A DNA stretch of 64,000 bases from Lotus japonicus (lineage: Eukaryota; Streptophyta; Magnoliopsida; Fabales; Fabaceae): positions 30,546,369 through 30,610,368 of the forward strand of contig NC_080044.1 of assembly GCF_012489685.1 (NCBI RefSeq), written 5' to 3'. The position numbers and the translations under genes are program-made. The notes under the pieces are model-generated. The model was not told the origin of the DNA and searched no databases. It saw only the letters and a program-made list of their open reading frames with translations. Below, one piece after another: positions 11,880-21,881 of the stretch (position 1 is its first letter; each line of letters starts with the position of its first letter).

Positions 11880-12236
11880 ATGACATCCTTCATTGCAAGC
11901 ATCGAGCAGTTGAGAGAGAAGGCCTTTGATAAAGATCTCTTCATCAACGTACGCCATCCAGAGGAACCGAGCGTTTATACCCTTACAAACCAGCTACTAG
12001 GCATGAGCCTAGGTCCAGAAATGGATAACATCCTTAGGAGCTTCCTCAGATTTGTGGAGGAAATGCAAGTCTGCTTTCAGAAGGAGCTGGAGCTGTATGA
12101 GGAAATCAGAGCAATAGAGGCGGCTCTGGAGACGGTGGCGGCGGGTCCTCAGAGGCAGGAGTTGCGCCAGAGCTTAGCCCTCTTAGAGTATAGGCAACAT
12201 CGTCTGGAGCTTGAGAAAGCAACGATGCGTAGGTAG
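11880..12236 (+). CDS. Small antisense ORF of SIRE-type element (copy I), 118 aa
   Basis: No known domain is recognised. The protein is almost entirely helical and charged, with a conserved N-terminal block (DLFINVRHPEEP), a hydrophobic helix (LRSFLRFVEE) and a C-terminal coiled coil rich in Glu, Leu and Arg. It is colinear with the 130-residue protein at 63048-63440, at roughly 40% identity by eye, and with the truncated copy at 28554-28907. The gene runs opposite to the retroelement, tail-to-tail with the env-like ORF, and has its own TATA box. The start is the first ATG after that box and aligns with the other copy's start. Antisense additional ORFs are a known class in plant LTR elements; its function is unknown. 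Confidence 0.7.
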   Translation: MTSFIASIEQLREKAFDKDLFINVRHPEEPSVYTLTNQLLGMSLGPEMDNILRSFLRFVEEMQVCFQKELELYEEIRAIEAALETVAAGPQRQELRQSLALLEYRQHRLELEKATMRR

Positions 12237-12512
12237 TGTAGAGAAATGAGGAAAAATCCTCCATTTTAATGTAGCAATGCTTGTATGCAATTTCTTATTA
12301 ATAAAAAAGATTTTGGTTGGTGGTTAATGAGTATGTATGAAATAAATTTTATGATGAACAAGTATTATGCAACACATAATGAAGATGATAATAGAATAAC
12401 ACGAGAATAGATAAAGAAACAAGGTTCAGAACAAATAGACGTGAAAAAGAAAAACATAATACAGGAAAATAAATCAACAAAGATAAAACAGGAGCGAAGA
12501 GAGTTCCTAAAA

Positions 12513-12608
12513 CTAGGGTTTAGGTGTCCTCCGAAGCAGTTCTGTGCACATTTCTTTCAAACTCTGAAGGAGAACTTCATGAGAGTTGAGCCTTTGTTCA
12601 ATGATATC
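12513..12608 (-). pseudogene. env-like ORF, C-terminal fragment
   Basis: Thirty-one codons and a stop read DIIEQRL...ELLRRTPKP and align end-to-end with the last residues of the env-like protein at 29116 (DIMEQRL...ELLRRTDKH). The rest was separated by the LTR that starts at 12609. Confidence 0.8.
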
Positions 12609-13983
12609 TGTTGACCCGGGATTTAATGCTATTTTTCTTAGTATTTGGCATATGTTTTGAAGGTTTATTTAAGTATTTTAGTATTTTTAGTTGAGTATTC
12701 ACATTATCTTAATATTTTGATATTCTAATTAGTTTTATTATCTTCTTATAGTTTTATGTTATTTCTATGAGTTTTATAGGACTTAGGTTGTTATTTTGAG
12801 TCTTGAAAAGTTCACTAGGGTAATTATCCTTATTTCATCCTTTATTAATTATTATATGTTTTATTTTATGAAGAGATAAAGGAAAAGAGGAGAAAATCAA
12901 GGCAAGATAAGCAAGATTCAGAAGTGCACCAAATCTGGAAACTTCAGCATGAAGCTCGTGCCGTTTTAGCCTAAAAACCGTGCTGTAGCGCGACATAAAC
13001 CAATGCTGAAAATTGTAGCATGAAGTAGCACGAGTTTTGCTTGGAAATTGATGCTATTGCATGACAGAAGCCGTTGATGGAATTTCTAGCATGAGAGTAG
13101 CACGAATTTTGCCTGTAATTTGTGCTATGTCACAGTCACGAATCTATTATTATTTAAACGTGTTTAGTTTCAACCCTAAGGATACTTTTTCACGTTAGAA
13201 CTTGGAGAGCTGCGTTTTTGGGTTTTTGTTTAGAGCTTACTTGGTTCTTTGTCAAGATTTTGAGGTTTGGCTTGAATTTTGATTTGTTTCCATGACTATG
13301 TCAGGCTAAACTCCCTTTGTGTTAGGGTGATTGATCTAGTTTTCCTTTAAACTATGTTTTGAACCAAGTTTCAGTTATGATTATGGATTCTATTTTATGT
13401 CTTGAATTTCTCCTCTGTTTTAATTGAAACTTTCTATTGCAATAGTTTGTCATACTATTTTCTATGCAATTGGAAAATTGGTAGAATTTAGGGATTTGGG
13501 GAGAAGTTGAGCAAGGGTCTGTGCACCTTAGGAATAAGGGTAACGAATTGCTTGTGTTTGCCTGAATTGAATTGAACTTCATCTCTAATTAATTAGGATT
13601 AGGTACTAAGGAATTAGCTATCACTAATTAATTGGAAGGGACACTTATGCAAGGAATTGATAAGTGGACAATTAGGTTTAGCACCTTGATAATCTATTGA
13701 ATTCATAATTATAACTGTTTGGGAAGATACATAGGGAGAAGGTTAACGAAATCAGGATCTCTAGCGCGCTTTTAAATTGAATTCACTTCAACCGTGTTAT
13801 TTGCTTTCTTTTATTTTATTGCAGTTAAGTTTCATACCAACAATCATTCATCTCTCTATTTTTATTTTTATTTCCACGTCCTTTCATTCTAAGTTTAGTT
13901 AATTTAGAGTATAAACTACGCAATCTCTGTGGTTCGATCTTTTATTACTTCGAGCAATCTGTACACTTGCAGATTCGCTATCA
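12609..13983 (+). repeat. 5' LTR of Athila/Tat-type element (1,375 bp)
   Basis: The LTR starts TGTTGACCCGGG and ends GCTATCA just before the primer-binding site. The last part (GTGGTTCGATC...TGTACACTTGCA) is the familiar 3' end of plant Tat/Athila LTRs, and the same words are found in reverse at 24259-24300. Confidence 0.8.
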
Positions 13984-13989
13984 AGTTTT

Positions 13990-14007
13990 TGGCACCGTTG
14001 CCGGGGA
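13990..14007 (+). other. Primer-binding site, Athila/Tat type
   Basis: TGGCACCGTTGCCGGGGA lies six bases after the LTR. It is one mismatch from the common TGGCGCCGTTGCCGGGGA of Athila/Ogre elements. Confidence 0.8.
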
Positions 14008-14105
14008 TTGTGTTTAGTTTATTCTCTAATTTTTCTGAATCTATTTGTTAGGATTTTTACTTTAATTCTCTTGTGCGGGTATTACTAACTTCTGTTTGTT
14101 AGTGC

Positions 14106-16736
14106 ATGCGAGGTACAATCAGTCCTGAATCTTTGTTGTTTGATCTAGAAATCGAAAGAACTTGTCGATCTAATCGTGCACAACAGAGGAAGAAGAAGGG
14201 CCAAGCCAAAGCTACCGCTGCAATGGAAGAAGCACAAGCTGAAGCAAGAAATCGAGCTGAGTATGAAGCGAGAGTGGAAGCTGAAGTTGCAGCTCGGATC
14301 CTTCGCCAGAAAGAAGAAGAAGCTGAACGTGATGCTCAGAGACCATTGAGGGAAATCACTGCCCCTCGTATGAGCTATACATAAGAGGGCAGCGTTGTCC
14401 TTCCAGCAGACATACCAGACAACTTTCAGATTCCACATCATTATATTCAGTTGGTGAGCCAGCATCAGTTTGGAGGTAAAGCTACTGAGGATCCGCATGC
14501 TCACATGGACAGATTCACCAGACATTGTGAGTCTCTGAAAAGGCGTGAAGTCAGCTTGGATACAGTCCGGATGATTCTTTTTCACTACACTTTGAAGGAT
14601 GCTGCAGAAGATTGGTTGAGGTCACAACCCCCTAACAGCATTCGAACATGGGAGGACCTGGCGGAAAAATTTATCGCCAAATTCTTTCCATCCACACGCA
14701 TCAGAAAGGCGAAGCAGGAAATTTATGCATTTAGACAAAGCAAATCTGAAAATTTGTATGAGGCTTGGGAGCGTTTTCAAGAACTTCTGAGGAAGTGTCC
14801 AAGTCATAATATTTCTGTTGGTGAACAAGTTGACAAATTTTACTCATCATTGCGTGAGTACACGAGAGGTATGTTGGATGCAGCAGCTAATAGTGCATTT
14901 GATTCATTGCCTGCACACAGAGCTCTTGAGATCATCGACAATTTGGCCACTAGATCTTCACAGTCAGATTATGATAGGGAGAACCGGGAAAGTGTGCATG
15001 AAGTTGGAATAAATGAGGATGTCCTCGCATCCAACAGAAAGTTGTCACAAAAGATGGATGCAATAGTACAACGTTTGGATGGTCGCAAACTGAGTGCTGA
15101 AGATGCTGCATTTGATGAGGAAGTGAAGGCAATGGGTAATCCTCAAAACAATCCCTACTCAAATACTTATAATCCGGGTTGGAGGAATCACCCTAACTTT
15201 TCATGGAAAGGTCAAGACAAGTTTGGAAATTCAAGGGAGTACTCTAATCAAAGGACTTATGGTCAAGATCAGAAACCTCAACCCTCTCAAGAGCAAGGAA
15301 GTGGGAAGAAGAGCCTAGAAGAAATTGTGGGAGAACTGGCCCAAGCTACTAGCAAGCTTCAGGTATCCACAAATAGCTTCATTAATGAATCCAGAAATAA
15401 CTTCAAAAATCAGGAGGCTTCAATCAAAAATTTGGAGAATCAGGTCGGTCAAATTTCCAAACAATTATCTGAGAGATCTCCAGGTATGTTTCCTAGTAAC
15501 ACTGTGCCTAATCCTAGAGAGAATATTTCTGCTGTTACTCTAAGAAGTGGAAAAGTTATGCATCAAATTGAAAAGAAAAAAGATAATGAAAAGAATAAGA
15601 GTGAGACTGAGAATAAAAGTGAAACTGAAGTGATAAGTAAGGAAAAAGAACAGAGTGAAGATAGATTAGTGAAAGAGAGAAAAGTAGATTTAGAAAATAA
15701 TAAGTTTACAAAAGTTCATTTTCCCTTTTTCCCCACTAACATAGCAAAGAGGAGGTTGGAGAAGCAATTCTCCAAGTTTGTTTCTATGTTTAAAAAGTTG
15801 CGTGTAGACCTCCCATTCTCTGAAGTTTTAGAAAAGATGCCTCAATATGCCAAGTTCATGAAGGAGATACTTTCTAAGAAAAGGAAGTTGAGTGAAGAGA
15901 ATGACATCGTTGAGCTTACTGAGGAGTGTAGCGCTATTCTGCAAAAGAAGCTTCCACCTAAACGAAAGGATCCAGGTAGTTTCACTCTACCTGTTAATTT
16001 TGGGGCTTCAAAGGAAGTGAGAGCTTTATGTGATTTAGGGGCAAGCGTCAACTTAATGCCCCTATCAATGTTCGAGCGACTTAATGTTGGAGAGCTGAAG
16101 CCAACAATGATGATGCTTCAACTAGCAGACCGCTCCATGGTAACTCCTTGGGGAGTTGTTGAAGATGTGCTAGTGAGAGTAGGAGAGTTTGAGTTCCCGG
16201 TAGATTTTGTGATAATTGATATGGACGAGGACTCTAAAATACCATTGATTCTGGGAAGACCGTTCCTAGCCACTTCACAAGCGAAAATAAATGTGGGAAA
16301 AGGAACAATATCTTTAAGGGCTGATGAGAAAATCATTTTCACCATATTTGACCTGAAGCCAAAGCAAGTTGAGAAGAATGATGCATTCTTGGTGGAGATG
16401 ATGGACGAGTGGAATGATGAGAAGTTGAAACAGTTCTTCTTCACAGAAAAAACTAGAGCAATAATTAAGAAGGAGAAGAACCAAAGAAATCAAGCTGAAT
16501 CAGTTCATTTTGCAAGCGTTGTGGTCAACATGGAGCAGAAAGAGGAGAAAGAGAAAGGAGAATACTTCATATGGAAGCCAAAACCTAAGAAAGATGAGAA
16601 ACCTCCCATCCCTTTTAACTCTAAATTGAATAATTGTGTTCATGCTTTTGAGATTGCTTGCAAGAACATGGTGAAAATGTGTGCTGAGTTTAAGGATCCT
16701 GGAAGTGCAATTCACTATGGGGTAAACCCCGGATAG
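14106..16736 (+). pseudogene. gag-protease polyprotein, one in-frame stop
   Basis: The frame opens at ATG 14106. A single TAA at 14382-14384 interrupts it after 92 codons, and the same frame then continues unbroken to the TAG at 16734. The first part is a charged helix. Gag core follows (HAHMDRFTRHCESLKRREV, WLRSQPPNSIRTWEDLAEKF), then YSNTYNPGWRNHPNFSWKGQ, a signature of Tat/Athila gag, a Lys/Glu-rich linker, and an aspartic protease with CDLGASVNLMPLS and PLILGRPFLAT. The DLGAS form of the active site is usual in this lineage. No CCHC knuckle is evident. The protein ends soon after the protease, without polymerase. The single stop could be a recent mutation. Confidence 0.85.
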
Positions 16737-17729
16737 AAATTCTTAGTCCAGAAGAGTCTAACAAAGACTATAAAATTGTGCTTCTTGGGAGACAACCCAA
16801 GCGGTTGTTTTAGTTTTACTCCTTTGGTTTTAATTTTATTTTGGTTTCGCTTTCTTAGTTTTAATGATTTTTCTGCTTGTGTTTCCAGTTTCGTACTGTT
16901 AGTTGTTAGTTTAATTTGAAAGAAAAAAAAAGTTGAAAAGTTTGCTTCTGGAATTTATAGCATGGAGTTGTGTCATATTACCGTGCGGTTGCATGACAAT
17001 CATTACTTCTGGAATAATTAGCATGAGAATGATGCTAATCTTATACCTATTTTTATGCGGCAACATGGCACTCATCAATTCTGTTTTTAATAGCATGAAA
17101 AGGATATGGATTTGGTGCTAAAATTGCTTGGGCCACGCTGGTGTTGTTAGTTAAAAAAGAAAAAAGAAAAAAACAACTTATATCCTTTTGTTTTACAAGC
17201 CAGTAGCTGGCTTATTTTGAGGACATATGTTATTGGTACAAAGAGTATATCTTTAAAACATAACAAATCTGCATTGCGTTTTTGAAAAAAAAAACAAACA
17301 AAATAAAATCTTTACTAATTTAGATTCAATTCAAAACAGAAAGTCAGCACCGTTTTGTTTAAAAAAAATATAAAAATTTCAGGAAAAAGTAGAAAATTTT
17401 AAAAAAAAATTATAAATTAAAAAACAAAAAGATTTTCCTTTTTAGTTTGAGTTTTTATTTTATTTTGAGTCATAGTGTCTCATTGAATTTTTTTGAGTTA
17501 TATTGTGGTGTTTTAATTTGTGTGCTCATGTTTACAAGGACTAAGTGATTTACAGGAATTAATATGAGCTGGAGGGTCCAGCTGACTGAGTCTTGGTGCT
17601 ATCACTTTTTGCACCCATATTGAGTACATGGAGTTTTACTGAACCACTCATCTCTCATTTAATTTCATGATTATGCATTTAGTTATTTAGTTGCACACAC
17701 TAGTTTCGCACATGCTTTTACTCCTTAGT
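16737..17729 (+). other. 3' non-coding region of the Athila/Tat-type element
   Basis: About 1 kb without a frame. It contains the GGGAGACAACCCAAG motif near 16787, several A-rich tracts, and repeats of a GCATGACA/AGCATGA word also found in the 5' LTR near 13010-13130. It ends at the Tekay-like insertion; the five bases before that insertion are TTAGT. Confidence 0.6.
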
Positions 17730-18421
17730 TGTAAGACCGGGATTTACAGAACAAGTTAATTTCCGACTCACGCGTAGAATCAGTGTAAGCGTGACAGGAG
17801 TTTGCTGTTTGGGAAAGGTTAATGAAGAAGAAAGTTCAGGAATTGCTTGAGGAATGTTTCATCGTTGTTTTAGGAGTTAGTGCGAGTCGTCTGCACACCT
17901 GCCTTATGGCGAGAGTGTCCAGAATAGGCTAATTTCGCTTCTAGAGCAACGTATTAAGTGAGATTTCAAATCCTTGGAAAATTTAAAGGTTCTCCTTATT
18001 TTTCCTTCGACCAGCGTTTCATTTCGGAACCCTGTACCGTACGCATGATAGTATTCACTTTCCGGAAGTCCGACGACGCTAATTTCTTTGCTTCGAAACC
18101 CTAAATTCAATCGCTGGATGAAGACTTTTTCTATTCGGGACTTCTAACGAAGTTTCCGTCCGCGTTGCCAGATTTGTTTTGACGTTTCCAATCTTTCTCC
18201 ATAACAAAGTTTTGTCGTCTGACCATCACAGCAAAAAGTAGTTTTTAGGGACAGATTAACTTGCATCGCTTTTGGGATTTTAGATATCGTTTTCCCCAAA
18301 AGTTAGAGATTTGTTTTGAGTTCTGGAATTCTGTCGCCAGAATCTCTCTTAGAATTCATCGGTGAATGTGCTGCAAAAATCGGAATCGCGAAATTTTCAT
18401 TTTCCCGCGATTTCACCTGCC

Positions 18422-18430
18422 TATAAATAG
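18422..18430 (+). promoter_or_regulatory. LTR promoter TATA box
   Basis: TATAAATAG follows a CCCGCGATTTC block. The solo LTR has the equivalent box in the same context (minus strand near 61905), so the position is conserved between subfamilies. Confidence 0.65.
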
Positions 18431-19873
18431 TTGAAAATTCAAAATATCTTCTCATTTTCATCCATCAAGCCCGCGAGTTCAAGGAGAGAAGAGGGAGAAG
18501 AATTTTTCGCCGAAACTTGACCGATCTTCGCGCAGTTCGTTCCTACTTCAAGGTATCGAGGTAACTAGCTTGATTCTTACCTCTGATCATTGTTTCTACT
18601 GCGTTTCTTTAGCTGTTTCTGTGCTCAAAGTTTCGAGCTTTTTGTAAAACTGTCCGTTTTTCCTGATTTCTCTGTTGGGGTATCTTCTCTACATGCCCAA
18701 GAGCCTAGAACCTTCGTCGGTATTCGCCGATATGGATCGAGTTGTCAAGGATCTGAAAAACTGATTCAAAACTCTTTTTGGCGCACATTTCGAAACTTTA
18801 CTGTCGAAAAGTCGTAATCTGACTTCTTGCCTTTAGGATTAGTTGTTACGGATGTCGTTAGGATCATTGCTGTCAAATTTGTTTTCCGAAGTGATAACTT
18901 TGAGGTTTTGAGCTTTTATTTTGGACCAAAACGCCCCTGAACAGCCGTATTTCGATCCGATCGTCCGAAAATTTTTCCGACAGCTTCTTTGCCTTAGTTT
19001 TACCCTAAAACTACCTTGTAAACAGATTTGATCGAAGAAAAAGAGCCGGAGCCCTTTTTCCTTTTTGGCCGAGAGCTTGCAGTCAGGGGGGGTTTCGTTT
19101 TCGAAAACTTGTCTTTTCGTACTCGATTGTTGTATTCTGAAGCTTTAATGCTTTGTCTATCGTTTATGATTTGAATTGCGATCGAACTAATCGATTTTGT
19201 TTGGATTCTGCTTTGTTTTTCTCCGAGGTTCAGTTGAAGGAACTTTGGGAGTTTCAGAGCATTTGTGTGAAGGAGATTTAGATCACGAGGCTGGAGCAGC
19301 TCGAGGTTAGGGCAACTTACTATTAGCTATGACTGCATGATAGGCGTCGATAAATTCGACTTATGCTTTACTTTGATGTTGATTATGTTGATGAACTGAT
19401 GTTATGATATTTTCCATAACTGATGATGTTGAGATGTTATTGAATTGTGCGTTTTGACGCGACTTCGGAGTGGGGATTCATTGAACTGGTGTTATTTGAT
19501 ATTTCGGGTTGGATGAACAACCCTAGGCAAGTTCAAACTTGGGTTTTGAGACTTAGCCATTTGTTCGTATTCTTAGACTTTCCCGGGGAAACTTTTTTTG
19601 GAGGGTTTTTGGAAAACTTAGAATGAATAGAATTTCGAAAACTAAAGACCTTAGAGAACTTAGTTTTCAAAGAATTAAACTCATAACCTGACTAAGTCAA
19701 TTTAAACCGTTTTCATTATTGAATGAACCATAGGGAACCTAAAGGGGAAAATGATTGCGAAAGACGGGGAAAAGTCGACTTTTGTTGTGGGTTTTGGGGA
19801 ATTGCTGGACACCGGGGGGGGAGGTGAGCCACGATGATGATTGGAAATCACCGAGTACTGTAGTACCCTTGCT

Positions 19874-19996
19874 GTTGGAGTTGTGTTGTATTGACTGACA
19901 CTAACTCTGGGTTTTGACATTGGTTTTGTTGTTGGAGTTGTGTTGTATTGACCGACACTAACTCTGAGTTGTGTTGTACTGACCGACACTAACTCT
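19874..19996 (+). repeat. Imperfect tandem repeat in LTR (3 units)
   Basis: Three units of GTTGTGTTGTA-TTGACYGACACTAACTCT, about 55, 38 and 30 bases apart or long, lie in the LTR leader region just before the hairpin array. Confidence 0.7.
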
Positions 19997-20082
19997 TGGG
20001 TTTTGAGATTGGGATTTGAGCTAAATTCTTGTGTTGCGAGGACGATTCAATGTTTGGCTAACCATATTGCATCATGCATCAT

Positions 20083-20286
20083 TTGGTGAAGAACGGGAAT
20101 GCTTCACCAATGCATAATTCGATGAGGAACGGGAATGCTTCATCGATGGTGAGGAACGGGAATGCTTCACCAATGCATAATTCGACGAAGAACGGGAATG
20201 CTTCGTCAAGGATGAAGAACGGGAATGCTTCATCCATAGTGAAGAACGGGAATGCTTTACTAGTGAAGAACGGGAATGCTTCACTA
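20083..20286 (+). repeat. Array of seven hairpins with invariant loop
   Basis: Seven copies of the ten-base loop AACGGGAATG, each flanked by arms that pair. Arm coordinates: 20083-20091/20102-20110, 20119-20127/20138-20146, 20147-20154/20165-20172, 20184-20190/20201-20207, 20210-20217/20228-20235, 20237-20244/20255-20262, 20261-20268/20279-20286. Stems are 7-9 pairs; four are perfect and three contain one G-T pair. Outer stem bases differ between units but always remain paired. The units lie downstream of the LTR TATA box and would be in the transcript. Confidence 0.85.
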
Positions 20287-20499
20287 ATATCCGGATCATA
20301 TTGATTGCATTTCACGCATACATTCACTCTGACTGGAATTGTGTGCTGTTTGATTTATTGAAGCATTGTTAGAGCCAATAACATGCTAGGATTATTTATA
20401 TATATATATATCAACATATATATCTATACCCCATGTCACATGTTGAGTGTATAATTACTTATTTCCGTGAGTTGACCCTAGCGCCTTGGCTTTGGTTTC

Positions 20500-21204
20500 A
20501 TGTTTGTGTTTGGGCGGTCGGCCTGCTGCCAGATGTCGATGGCGGACTGGTTTTCGATGGTCTCTCCCTCGGGAGGGATCAGGTATGAGTTGGTGGACCG
20601 TCATGCCCCCACCGCTTGGGTGATCGATGTTGCGGGTCACCGAGCGACGTACCGGGGACGGGTCATGGAGGACCGGACAGACGAGCGTGGACGTTTGACG
20701 AGAGGAGTGCTACGACGTATGGAGCTGAGCTTTGACTTGCCGCCCTCAGTTCACTGTGGACCAGGTACTGGTCGAGGACCACCTGCACCACCTCCGACTT
20801 CACCTTCTGATGATGAGGACCCAACGGAGATCGAGCCTGTTGTTGCTACACCTGTTGCGCCACCTCCTGCTACTGCTATCGATCCTACCGACGTGGCGTC
20901 GTCCTCTAGGCTTGTGCGGCCGAAGAGGGAGTCTGTTGTCCCATCTGCCTCACGTCTCTTTTCTTTTGCTTCACCGCGCGGCTACCGTGTGGATCCCCTG
21001 GTTCGCGTGGTGGAGGAGGATGTTCTTACCGGAGAGGTGGATGTTGAGACAGGCTTGAGTAGGACGTTGCGCAGGACAGTTAGGAGGGAGGTCGTGGACT
21101 TGGACACCGAGATGATTACAGTGGATTCCGACTCTGACTCCGAGAGCAGTGGGGACAGCTACTCGTCGAGCAGCGACGAGGAGGAGGATGAGGAGGAGCT
21201 ATGA
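20500..21204 (+). CDS. ORF inside Tekay-like LTR, 234 aa, unknown function
   Basis: No domain is recognised. An N-terminal compact part (residues about 11-85, e.g. GGIRYELVDRHAPTAWVIDV and ATYRGRVMEDRTDERGR) is followed by a Pro/acidic linker (PPAPPPTSPSDDEDPTEIEP), a second basic segment, and a Ser/Asp/Glu-only tail of about 30 residues after MITVDSDSD. The ATG used is the first in frame; ATG at 20533 is an alternative. It lies wholly inside the LTR, so a complete element would carry it twice. The solo LTR at 60046 shares the sequence around its start but has lost most of it. GC is higher than in the surrounding LTR. It could be a captured or lineage-specific reading frame, or chance. Confidence 0.45.
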   Translation: MFVFGRSACCQMSMADWFSMVSPSGGIRYELVDRHAPTAWVIDVAGHRATYRGRVMEDRTDERGRLTRGVLRRMELSFDLPPSVHCGPGTGRGPPAPPPTSPSDDEDPTEIEPVVATPVAPPPATAIDPTDVASSSRLVRPKRESVVPSASRLFSFASPRGYRVDPLVRVVEEDVLTGEVDVETGLSRTLRRTVRREVVDLDTEMITVDSDSDSESSGDSYSSSSDEEEDEEEL

Positions 21205-21676
21205 GCTGGACTGGGAGGGTAGGTTAGGCAGCGTCATTTTTTTGTGTAGAGCTCTGATTCGTCTTATTTTGGGACAGGGTAGGTTCCCGATGTGTGGCTT
21301 TTTGTGTGGTTCTTTTGATGAGGAATCACAGAGAGTCTGTCGGAGTATAGGGGTCTTTTGTTCAGGCCATTTTTGGGTGCCGACTTTCTCTTGGATGACT
21401 GTACTTTTGATACTTTCACTTACACTGCTGGTCTGTATATATTTGCCTGCGGGCACACTACTTTGGAGTCACTACGAGTGTGCGTGACATGGGAGTGCAA
21501 CTGAGGCTGTACATGTGTATATATTTTTATATCGGTTAGTTTAGTTGTTGGGTTATGTCTTTATTTTCTATTGCTTTTATTAAAAGGAATCGAACGAAAA
21601 AAAAATTACCTGTTTTCCGCGTAAAGTTTATTTTTTGGTTACTAAAGTGGCACCCGGAAATCGGGGTGTTACATTG

Positions 21677-21688
21677 TGGTATCAGAGC
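21677..21688 (+). other. Primer-binding site (initiator Met tRNA type)
   Basis: TGGTATCAGAGC three bases after the LTR end is the standard plant primer-binding site complementary to the 3' end of initiator methionine tRNA. Confidence 0.9.
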
Positions 21689-21881
21689 TTAGTTGAGTCT
21701 TTTGGGAGTCTTTGGGGAATAGGTCTTCTGTGCTAGGTTGTGTGACTCTGCAAAGAGTGAAAATTGATTGTCTGCAGAACGATTTTTCGTTCTAATTGAT
21801 TGCTTTGTTACTTAATCAGATGGAATAGTTTTGGTGCTATCATACGATTAGGACTAACAGTTTTCTTGGGGGTAACAGACG

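Larger units (their letters stand above)
11405..12608 (-). mobile_element. SIRE-type 3' region fragment (copy I)
   Basis: The segment aligns with 60015-60045 plus 62617-63760 and contains, in element orientation, the tail of the env-like ORF (12608-12513) followed by about 1.1 kb of 3' internal sequence. The plus-strand gene at 11880-12236 lies in it. It is cut at 12608 by the insertion of an Athila/Tat-type LTR. It still has the uninterrupted site (around 11431) at which the sibling copy near 60045 received a gypsy LTR. Confidence 0.8.
12609..17729 (+). mobile_element. Athila/Tat-type gypsy element with gag-protease only, 3'-truncated
   Basis: Parts in order are a 5' LTR (12609-13983), a primer-binding site, gag-protease (14106-16736) and a non-coding 3' region (16737-17729). 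A GGGAGACAACCCAAGCGG motif occurs at about 16787-16804. In Athila-type elements such a motif lies downstream of pol; here it follows the protease within 60 bases, so reverse transcriptase, RNase H and integrase are missing. The element is cut at 17729 by the Tekay-like LTR and no 3' LTR in the same orientation was found. It inserted into the env-like ORF of a SIRE fragment. Confidence 0.78.
17730..21673 (+). repeat. 5' LTR of Tekay-like element, 3.9 kb
   Basis: Starts TGTAAGACCGGG and ends GGGGTGTTACA. Both ends and several internal blocks match the solo LTR at 60046-62616 in reverse, but this copy is about 1.4 kb longer. The extra length is largely in the tandem-repeat zone (19874-20286) and the open frame (20500-21204). 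Confidence 0.88.

Noticed and set aside
14145..14585. 146-codon minus-strand ORF
   Set aside because: It is the antisense shadow of the gag frame, low in complexity.
20083..20286. CRISPR-like array
   Set aside because: Repeats are palindromic units without spacers of even length, in a plant retrotransposon LTR, with no cas genes.
20072..20327. Overlapping ORFs on both strands encoding NGNAS-like or EAFPF-like repeats
   Set aside because: They are by-products of the hairpin array, open on several frames because the unit lacks stops.
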